Shown here piece by piece: positions 57,540 through 64,000 of a DNA stretch of 64,000 nt (positions are counted from its first letter, which is position 1; every line of letters starts with the position of its first letter). A program made the translations under genes and the position numbers. Source of the stretch: Aestuariibaculum sediminum (GTDB lineage Bacteria > Bacteroidota > Bacteroidia > Flavobacteriales > Flavobacteriaceae); the NCBI RefSeq assembly GCF_014596945.1, contig NZ_JACVXB010000002.1:242072-306071 (forward strand), in the 5' to 3' direction. The notes under the pieces are model-generated. The model was not told the origin of the DNA and made no database searches. It saw nothing but the letters and a program-made list of their open reading frames with translations.

Positions 57540-58307
57540 TTAACTTTTTAATCCAGTAGCCGATTTAATTTTTAGTTCGCCATTTCCTACTGGGATTTTA
57601 AATTTACCATATACTAATATTTTATTAGCATCGGCAGTAAGCCACACCAGATTACTGTTAGATCCTTGTAAAACTTTGTCACTTGACCCTACAGCTAGCT
57701 TATAACATTCCTTTTTGCCAATTGCAGTATTGATGGTTTCTTTACCTAAATAAGTGACCTGACCTTTAGTTTCTTTGCGGTCAAAGATAATGGTAAAACT
57801 TTTTCTTGCACCTACCTGCATTCTATTAAAATCGATTAATCGTAAATTGTATATGGTGGAAACAATATCTTTCGTTCCTGAATTTATGTTAACCGTTTTA
57901 TTCTCCTGATAATCATTTTTCTTTTTCATTAAAGACTTTACAGTACCCGATTTATGGCTAAAGGTATATTTCATATACTTATAATAACCTCCTTCGTTAA
58001 TATCTCTGGAGTACAGGTATGGCGTCAATGTTTTTGGGTTTACATAACTTTCGTATAAATCTCTAATCTTAAAAAAATCATCCCATTTACTATAAGTAAC
58101 AGCTGTACATTTAAGTCTTAAAAGAATGGCTTTCGATGTTTTTACCGGACTGGTTTCCATGGTAACCTGGGCAATATCATTTAAAACGCCCGACATGTTA
58201 TATGACGCCGTGTAGGTTAGTTTTTCGTTAAATCCTATTGCGGTATTCTGTGCATTAGTAAAACTTATTGCAAGCAATAGCATGATTAGAAATGGGATAC
58301 GCTTCAT
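57540..58307 (-). CDS. DUF3108 domain protein (exported)
   Basis: A 255-aa protein with signal peptide MKRIPFLIMLLLAISFTNAQN. The DUF3108 core: NTAIGFNEKLTYTASYNMSGVLNDIAQVTMETSP, then YESYVNPKTLTPYLYSRDINEGGYYKYMKYTFSH, and IVSTIYNLRLIDFNRMQVGARKSFTIIFDRKETKGQVTYLGKETI followed by WLTADANKILVYGKFKIPVG. A beta-rich family of unknown function in the periplasm of many Gram-negatives. It is followed by the acidic-repeat membrane protein with a 10-bp gap. Confidence 0.9.
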   Translation of the reverse strand: MKRIPFLIMLLLAISFTNAQNTAIGFNEKLTYTASYNMSGVLNDIAQVTMETSPVKTSKAILLRLKCTAVTYSKWDDFFKIRDLYESYVNPKTLTPYLYSRDINEGGYYKYMKYTFSHKSGTVKSLMKKKNDYQENKTVNINSGTKDIVSTIYNLRLIDFNRMQVGARKSFTIIFDRKETKGQVTYLGKETINTAIGKKECYKLAVGSSDKVLQGSNSNLVWLTADANKILVYGKFKIPVGNGELKIKSATGLKS

Positions 58308-58525
58308 AATTTGTTATTGATTATAATGTATAACGTTTTGTTAATCATTTATTGTGCCGAAAATACAATGCTTTAAAATATTATGCTAATTTTTATGTGT
58401 CACAATAAGTGAAATTTTAAACACTGATAATTATCATAGTTTAATTTACAAGCTTTCGGTAAATTTATAATACTGAATTTTAAAATATTAAACTTTAGTA
58501 AGTAACCTGACTTATTTTTTGTATT

Positions 58526-59365
58526 ATGAAAACGATTTTATTACCTACCGACTTTTCAGAGAATTCCATTAATGCGATACATTTTGCTATGCATATGTTT
58601 AAAAATGAAACCTGTAGTTTTTATCTTTTAAATGTACAAAAAGTATCCTCTTATATGTCTGACGATTTAATGCTTGCTAACCCTACAGGAGTAGTTTACG
58701 ATACCATCGTAGAATCCGCAAAAGTTTCATTAAATAACGTTATAAATAGATTGGTGAAAAAGTATGATAATCAAAAACATCAATTCTTTTCTTTGGTAGA
58801 TTATGACAATTTTACCGATGCTATTAATCAGGCTGTAAAAAGCAATGCGGTCGACCTAATTGTTATGGGGACCAAAGGAGCATCGGGTTTAAGTCAGGTG
58901 ATTTTTGGAAGCAATACGGTTAAAGTTTTAAAACATTGTAACATTCCTGTTTTAGTTGTTCCAGATAAATGTACATACACCAATTTAAAAGATATTGCTT
59001 TTACTACAAGTTTTCAATCTACTTACAATATGGATGAGCTTCAGCTATTAGATGAAATTGTAATTAAAAATGACAGTAAGCTAAATGTTTTACATGTCGT
59101 GATGGAAGACAATATGGCCAATGAGCTTTTTCAGGATGTTGATTTTTTTAACGAGCATTTTGAGGATGTAAGTTTTAAATTAATAGATACTAATCAACAG
59201 GATATTTTTGATGCAGTTCAAGGTTACATCTTAAATAATGACATTAAGTTAATTGTCATGATAAATAAGAAACATACATTTTTAGACAGTCTTTTTGTAA
59301 AGCATCAGGCAGAGGCTTTTGCTTTTAGTATACAAACTCCTTTAATGGTACTTCCTAAAAAGTAG
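58526..59365 (+). CDS. Universal stress protein, tandem UspA domains
   Basis: A 279-aa protein of two UspA-like halves. The first (about 1-145) is canonical: MKTILLPTDFSENSINAIHFAMHMF, VDLIVMGTKGASGLSQVIFGSNTVKVLKHCNIPVLVVP with the ATP-binding G-x2-G-x9-G(S/T) pattern. The second (about 150-279) keeps the fold (IKLIVMINKKHTFLDSLFVKHQAEAFAFSIQTPLMVLP) but lacks the glycine-rich nucleotide loop, so only the first half should bind ATP. Proteins of this type respond to starvation and redox stress. Monocistronic, divergent from DUF3108. Confidence 0.93.
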   Translation: MKTILLPTDFSENSINAIHFAMHMFKNETCSFYLLNVQKVSSYMSDDLMLANPTGVVYDTIVESAKVSLNNVINRLVKKYDNQKHQFFSLVDYDNFTDAINQAVKSNAVDLIVMGTKGASGLSQVIFGSNTVKVLKHCNIPVLVVPDKCTYTNLKDIAFTTSFQSTYNMDELQLLDEIVIKNDSKLNVLHVVMEDNMANELFQDVDFFNEHFEDVSFKLIDTNQQDIFDAVQGYILNNDIKLIVMINKKHTFLDSLFVKHQAEAFAFSIQTPLMVLPKK

Positions 59366-59492
59366 CTTTAATATTTTTAACTCTACTCTGGTTATGTTAC
59401 TAAACGATTAGATGTTTAAAATTATAGAATAATTTTTTTGTAAGTGATTAAAAGTTAACTTTATAGGGTAACTAGCCAAACCTATAACTTCA

Positions 59493-62400
59493 ATGAAATA
59501 TCATTGTTTTTGTTTTGTATTCCTTATTTCGGTACTTTCTTTTTGTCAAAACGCAAAATTAGACAGTTTAAACCGAGTTTATAAAGCTGCAACTACAGAC
59601 TCTGCTCGAATTAAGGTTTTAAAAGACATTTCTTGGGAATATTTAAACAATAGGTCAAACATTGTTATGGCCGAAAAATATATAGATAGTGTTTACAGTT
59701 TAAGTAAGCAATCGAATAATACTTGGGGGCAATATACAGCCAGATATCAATATGGTGTTTTAGAACGGCAAAAAGGTAATTATGAAACAGCATTGAATCA
59801 TTTCGAGGCTTATTTGAAGTTTGTAAGACACAATAAAAACAGTGTAGATATTGCCAATGCAGAATACCAGCAAGCAATCATTTACGATTATCGTGGACAA
59901 TATGAAAAAAGCCTTGAAATATATCATCGTATTCTTAAAGTATATGAATCAGAAGGAGACGATTACAGTGCTGCTAATATTTTAAATAGTTTAGGCGAAA
60001 TTTTGAAACGCTCTAACCGTATTGAAGATGCACTAGAAAATTACAACAAGGCTTTAATCATTTTTACAAGGTTAAACGCAAAACCAGATATGGCCAATTG
60101 TTATTATAATATTGGAACAACCTATCAACTACAAGCTAATTATACTAAAGCCCTCGAATTTTTAAATAAAGCCTTGATTTTAGATACAGAAATTAATAGT
60201 AGTTGGGGTATGGCCTATGATTATGAAGCCATAGGAGAGGTTTATAAATTTCAGGGAGATTATGAAAAGGCCTTACAGGTGCATCTCAAAACACTTGACA
60301 TCAGGAAAGGATTAAATCAAAAAAGAGAGTTGTCGGCCATTTATGTTCAGGTTGGGTCAGATTACCTGACATTAAAACAGTTTGATGAAGCTGAGTTTCA
60401 TTTTTTAAAAGCATTAGATTTAGCGGAAGAGGTTGGAGCCACCACCGAACTTCTTAATGTTTATGATGGACTAACAAAACTTTACAAAGAGACCGAACAG
60501 TACAGTAAAGCTCTTGATTTTAATTTAAAAAGGACCGCTGTTAAAGACAGTGTTTTTAACGAAACAAAATCTAAACAAATAGAAGAGCTTCAAGAAAAGT
60601 TTAATGCCGAAACAAAAGAAGCCGAGATTCTTGCTTTAGAGAAGGATGCCGAAATTCAGAATTTAAAACTGAAGCGGCAAAAAGTATTTAGAAATATTTT
60701 TATTGGCGTATTTTTTATGGGGGGGCTTTTTACCTTCTTTTTTGTAAGACGATATAAATACAAACAACAAGTAAAATTAGAGTTACTTGAACGTCAACGT
60801 CAATTAAAATTAGAACAGCAAAAAACTGAATTTGAAAAACAACGTGTTGCTAAACTAGAGAGAATAGATGAACTAAAAGACCAGTTTTTAGCGAATACGT
60901 CGCATGAATTGCGAACACCCTTAAATGGTATTATCGGGTTATCTGAATCTTTAAAAGATGGCGCTGCAGGAGCTTTACCATTAAAAGCAATTGAAAACCT
61001 GGATATGATTGTAAATAGTGGTAAACGCCTGTCGAATCTAGTTAACGATATATTAGATTTTTCAAAACTTAGAAATAGTGATCTTCAATTATCCATAAAG
61101 CCAGTAGACTTATATGCAATCACGGATCTGGTTTTAAAAGTTTCAGAAAGTCTAATAAAAGGAAAGTCAATACGACTTATAAATTCAGTTTCAAAGGAAA
61201 TTGATTTAGTTGAAGCCGATGAAAACAGGTTGCAGCAAATATTATTTAATTTAGTAGGTAACGCCATTAAATTCACCGAATCGGGAACTGTTCAGGTTAA
61301 AGCAAAAAAAAGTAATGGAGTCATACAAATTTCAATTATCGATACAGGAATTGGTATACCAGAAGATAAATTTGAAGAAATTTTTAAGTCATTTGAGCAG
61401 GTTAATGGTAATGCAGAACGCGCATACGGAGGCACTGGATTAGGGCTATCGGTAACCAAGCAATTAGTCGAACTTCACGGAGGTGAGATCCATGTTCAAT
61501 CTAAAATTGGTCATGGTTCTGTGTTTACGTTTTCATTGCCGTTGAGTTCGGTAAATAGACAGGAAATAACAATTGCTAACACTAGTATTTGTAACGATAT
61601 TGTTCAAAGTATAAGTGAACAATCTATCGAAAAAGAGGTAGTTGAATTAAAAGTTCAAAAGGAAAAAATAAAGGTCTTAGTAGTTGATGATGAGCCTATA
61701 AATCGTCGTGTTTTGGAAAATCACCTCAAAGTTGCAGGTTACGGCGTGACAGAGGCTTCTAATGGCAGCGAAGCCCTTAACTTTATAAAAAATGAAACTT
61801 TTGATCTGGTACTTTTAGATGTTATGATGCCAAAGCTTTCTGGTTATGATGTTTGTGAAATTATACGAAAAACCTATTCGGCAAGTGAACTTCCTATCGT
61901 TTTACTAACAGCAAAAAACAGAGTGAGTGATTTAGTAACAGGGTTTAATGTAGGTGCTAATGATTATTTAACCAAACCATTTTCAAAAAATGAACTTTTA
62001 AGCCGAATAAAAACACATATTAATTTAAATGGAATCCATAAAGCTACTAGTCGTTTTGTGCCGACCGAATTTTTAAAATCAGTTGGACGTGAAGCAATCA
62101 CTGATGTTATTCTTGGTGATTATATGGAAAAAAATGTTACTGTTTTGTTTACCGATATTCGCGATTATACCAGTTTATCTGAAAGTATGACACCTGAACA
62201 AAATTTTAAATTCGTAAATGCTTATGTTGGACGTATGGGACCATTAATAAAGAAAAATAAAGGTTTCGTAAACCAATATTTAGGCGACGGTATAATGGCA
62301 CTTTTTCCAGAAAATGCAGCTTGCGCTTTGCAGGCTTCTATAGATATGCAAAAAGTAATAATAGAATATAATAAACGAAGAATTTCAGAAGGCTTTCAAC

Positions 62401-62903
62401 CTATTAGCGTTGGTATGGGACTTCATACAGGCGAATTGGTTATGGGAATTATTGGAGATGTTTATAGAAATGATACCGCAATAATTGCCGATACTGTAAA
62501 TACGGCCTCCAGAATGGAGGGGGTAACTAAATACTATGGAGCAAAAATAATAATAAGTGATAGTAGTTTAGAAACGATTAAAAATAAATCGGATTTCAAT
62601 TTTAGATATCTCGGTAAAGTTAAGGTAAAGGGTAAAGATATTTCGATGGCAATTTATGAATGTTTTGATGGTGATACTGAAAAAAGCATAGCATTAAAAA
62701 TTAAAACACTTGAAAAATTTGAAAAGGGTATGACCTGTTTTTTAAATAAAGAATTCCCAAAAGCTGCAGCAGCCTTTGATAGTGTAATTTCAATTCATAA
62801 TGATGATTTAGTAGCGAAATATTTTCTAAAAAAATCCGCCGAATATACTATTTCAGGGACACCTGAAGATTGGGATATGGTTAATATTTTTAATATTAAA
62901 TAG
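59493..62903 (+). CDS. TPR-histidine kinase-receiver-class III cyclase fusion
   Basis: A 1136-aa signalling protein. Order: signal peptide (1-19), about six TPRs in the periplasm (70-350), coiled coil, one membrane helix (about 400-420), second coiled coil, HisKA with phospho-His471 (ANTSHELRTPLNGI), HATPase (DTGIGIPEDKF; GGTGLGLSVTKQLV), receiver with Asp732/Asp733, phospho-Asp776 and Lys828, and a class III adenylate/guanylate cyclase (882-1010) with metal Asp888 (FTDIRDYTSL) and Asp932 (YLGDGIMALF), Asn1003 and Arg1007. The usual substrate-selecting Lys is Gln928. One polypeptide thus runs sensor, phosphorelay and cyclic-nucleotide output. Confidence 0.94.
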   Translation: MKYHCFCFVFLISVLSFCQNAKLDSLNRVYKAATTDSARIKVLKDISWEYLNNRSNIVMAEKYIDSVYSLSKQSNNTWGQYTARYQYGVLERQKGNYETALNHFEAYLKFVRHNKNSVDIANAEYQQAIIYDYRGQYEKSLEIYHRILKVYESEGDDYSAANILNSLGEILKRSNRIEDALENYNKALIIFTRLNAKPDMANCYYNIGTTYQLQANYTKALEFLNKALILDTEINSSWGMAYDYEAIGEVYKFQGDYEKALQVHLKTLDIRKGLNQKRELSAIYVQVGSDYLTLKQFDEAEFHFLKALDLAEEVGATTELLNVYDGLTKLYKETEQYSKALDFNLKRTAVKDSVFNETKSKQIEELQEKFNAETKEAEILALEKDAEIQNLKLKRQKVFRNIFIGVFFMGGLFTFFFVRRYKYKQQVKLELLERQRQLKLEQQKTEFEKQRVAKLERIDELKDQFLANTSHELRTPLNGIIGLSESLKDGAAGALPLKAIENLDMIVNSGKRLSNLVNDILDFSKLRNSDLQLSIKPVDLYAITDLVLKVSESLIKGKSIRLINSVSKEIDLVEADENRLQQILFNLVGNAIKFTESGTVQVKAKKSNGVIQISIIDTGIGIPEDKFEEIFKSFEQVNGNAERAYGGTGLGLSVTKQLVELHGGEIHVQSKIGHGSVFTFSLPLSSVNRQEITIANTSICNDIVQSISEQSIEKEVVELKVQKEKIKVLVVDDEPINRRVLENHLKVAGYGVTEASNGSEALNFIKNETFDLVLLDVMMPKLSGYDVCEIIRKTYSASELPIVLLTAKNRVSDLVTGFNVGANDYLTKPFSKNELLSRIKTHINLNGIHKATSRFVPTEFLKSVGREAITDVILGDYMEKNVTVLFTDIRDYTSLSESMTPEQNFKFVNAYVGRMGPLIKKNKGFVNQYLGDGIMALFPENAACALQASIDMQKVIIEYNKRRISEGFQPISVGMGLHTGELVMGIIGDVYRNDTAIIADTVNTASRMEGVTKYYGAKIIISDSSLETIKNKSDFNFRYLGKVKVKGKDISMAIYECFDGDTEKSIALKIKTLEKFEKGMTCFLNKEFPKAAAAFDSVISIHNDDLVAKYFLKKSAEYTISGTPEDWDMVNIFNIK

Positions 62904-62950
62904 ACTGTTTTTAAAATCTTTTATAAAATAGAAGTTAAATTGAATAAAAT

Positions 62951-62979
62951 AGGCCACGAGCTTACTATGCCTGTGGCCT
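62951..62979. terminator. Hairpin between the hybrid kinase and the T9SS protein
   Basis: AGGCCAC (62951-62957) pairs with GTGGCCT (62973-62979); additional GC pairs extend the stem. It lies between convergent genes; the flanking T-runs are short, so strength is moderate. Confidence 0.65.
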
Positions 62980-63012
62980 CAATATTAAAATTTACCTATT
63001 CTAAAAACGAAA

Positions 63013-64000
63013 CTATTTCTCAATAATTAACTTTTTAATAATAGTATTGTTTTCAGATTTAAAAATATAAAGTCCGTCACTTAAATGACTAAGGTTTATT
63101 ACATTTTCTACGTTCGGATTAATCCTAACTGTATGCACAAGTTGACCTATGGTGTCATAGATTTGGTACATGCCACCTTCCGATGTTTTGACCTTTATGT
63201 TCGTTCTTGTTGGGTTTGGATAAAGGTTAAAGTATGAGGTGTCATTCAACGAGGTTATGGATAATGAAGTTACTAAAATACATTCTGAAGTTATTGAGCA
63301 ACCATTTAATAATATTTCAACTTTATATTCTCCATTTTCCATAGCAGTGAAACTTTGGCTTGTTTGGCCAGATAATATAGTATCTGGGCATTTGTACCAT
63401 TGATACTGAGCTCCGTCTTGATTGGCAATAAGTTCTCCAGAATTCTGGGTAACTGAAGCGTCTATTAAACTTTTAATAATGACATCTTTTTTTTGTGAAT
63501 TAGGACACGTTCCGTTCGTGGTATAGGTCACGGTATACGTACCTGCAGTAGAAGCCGACACATCGATAACCCCGGTAGACGCATTGATAGAAAGTCCAGA
63601 CGTGGAACTAAAGCTACCCCCAGAAAGCCCAGTAATAGTCGGTGTAGGATCACTATCATTTACACAATAGGCCGCAGCGGAATAATTAAATGAAGCATCA
63701 TCCAAAGCATTCATGGTCACGGATTGGGTGCCGGAGTTCGGACAAGTCCCAGACGTGGTATAGGTTACCGTATACGTACCTGCAGTAGAGGCTGACACAT
63801 CGATCACCCCGGTAGACGCGTTTATAGAAAGTCCGGTAGTAGAACTAAAACTTCCACCAGAAAGCCCTGTAATAGTCGGTGTCGGATCACTATCATTTAC
63901 ACCATAGGCCGCAGCGGAATAACTAAACGAGGCATCATCCAAAGCATTAATGGTCACGGATTGAGTATCAGAGTTAGGACACGTTCCGTTCGTGGTATAG
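63013..64000 (-). CDS. Repeat-rich secreted protein with T9SS sorting domain, truncated at window edge
   Basis: The C-terminal 329 residues of a larger protein; the frame runs open past 64000, so an ATG at 63957 is internal. It has 79-residue repeats (ALDDASFSYSAAAYGVNDSD...PTITGLSGGSFSSTTGLSI...) with an Ig-like/HYR-type beta look, each ending GTCPNS. Then comes a divergent Ig-like module, and residues after about 245 form a type A T9SS sorting domain (FNLYPNPTRTNIKVKT...GQLVHTV...LSDGLYIFKSENNTIIKKLIIEK). It should be exported through the outer membrane and anchored or released at the cell surface, possibly as an adhesin. Confidence 0.92.
   Translation of the reverse strand, partial: YTTNGTCPNSDTQSVTINALDDASFSYSAAAYGVNDSDPTPTITGLSGGSFSSTTGLSINASTGVIDVSASTAGTYTVTYTTSGTCPNSGTQSVTMNALDDASFNYSAAAYCVNDSDPTPTITGLSGGSFSSTSGLSINASTGVIDVSASTAGTYTVTYTTNGTCPNSQKKDVIIKSLIDASVTQNSGELIANQDGAQYQWYKCPDTILSGQTSQSFTAMENGEYKVEILLNGCSITSECILVTSLSITSLNDTSYFNLYPNPTRTNIKVKTSEGGMYQIYDTIGQLVHTVRINPNVENVINLSHLSDGLYIFKSENNTIIKKLIIEK
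63480..64000 (-). repeat. 237-bp tandem coding repeats
   Basis: Units with a period of 237 bp (79 codons) are visible at least twice and continue beyond the edge; for example the segment at about 63715 recurs at about 63952. DNA identity between units is high including synonymous positions, which implies recent duplication or gene conversion. Confidence 0.85.

Noticed and set aside
63955..63957. ATG as start of the repeat protein
   Set aside because: The frame continues open and in the same repeat pattern to the window edge, so the Met is internal.

Overview
The window is AT-rich, gene-dense DNA from a member of the Bacteroidota, very probably a marine-type Flavobacteriaceae. Four kinds of evidence point there. 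Several promoters have the phylum's TTTG / 19-bp spacer / TAnnTTTG form (tRNA-Met at 1856-1886, HU at 4287-4316, tRNA-His at 49700-49730, START-like gene at 1918-1947). A type IX secretion (T9SS) C-terminal sorting domain is present at the right edge. Family content is typical (DUF4290, DUF2911, a ResB-CcsA fusion, DUF493, BshB1, a UbiA-type GGGP transferase). MurA carries Asp in place of the fosfomycin-target Cys.

Layout. 1-1712 looks like the end of an integrated element: a tyrosine recombinase sits directly against the 3' side of tRNA-Met (1767-1840), with a truncated unknown gene beyond it. 1976-10331 is housekeeping: START-like protein, class IV aminotransferase, YqgE, HU, Fmt, RecQ, an AAA NTPase, DUF493, DUF4290 and MurA. 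A structured dispersed-repeat-like palindrome (10349-10487) separates MurA from a secreted protein of unknown function and formate-THF ligase.

13782-26890 is the most striking part: a colinear minus-strand photobiology island. It has four different photolyase/cryptochrome genes (class I CPD type, a divergent cryptochrome lacking usual flavin-pocket residues, an iron-sulfur FeS-BCP/(6-4) type with all four cluster cysteines, and a Cry-DASH). With them are the small companions DUF2256 and DUF2805, TspO, a periplasmic glutathione peroxidase, an SRPBCC protein, an SDR lacking the catalytic Tyr, an SDR-DUF2867 protein, a flavin reductase, an ABC1/UbiB-type kinase and a TetR-like regulator. It falls into two transcription units (26890 to 18359 and 18259 to 13782). 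Each begins 22-25 nt downstream of the same 42-bp sequence, identical at 35 of 42 positions and built around TGTTTAA...TTAAACA. I read this as one co-regulated light/photo-oxidative stress regulon.

27104-49602 is mostly core metabolism and envelope: DUF2911, DsbA-like, then an operon of PIG-L deacetylase, a 36-aa membrane protein, an SSS symporter and a Gfo/Idh oxidoreductase. It continues with MscS-CorA, Maf, UbiA, KdsC, DUF2520, a truncated haemoglobin, CcsA, MscL, a DM13 lipoprotein, a HAD phosphatase, an SLC13 transporter with PckA, and BshB1. After tRNA-His come a secreted GH2 beta-galactosidase-like enzyme with a discoidin-like tail, a tandem pair of M28 peptidase lipoproteins, a membrane protein with an acidic decapeptide-repeat tail, DUF3108, a tandem universal stress protein, and a very large TPR-histidine kinase-receiver-cyclase fusion. 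The window ends inside a secreted protein with 79-residue tandem repeats and a T9SS sorting signal.

All family assignments come from reading motifs by eye; no database search was run.
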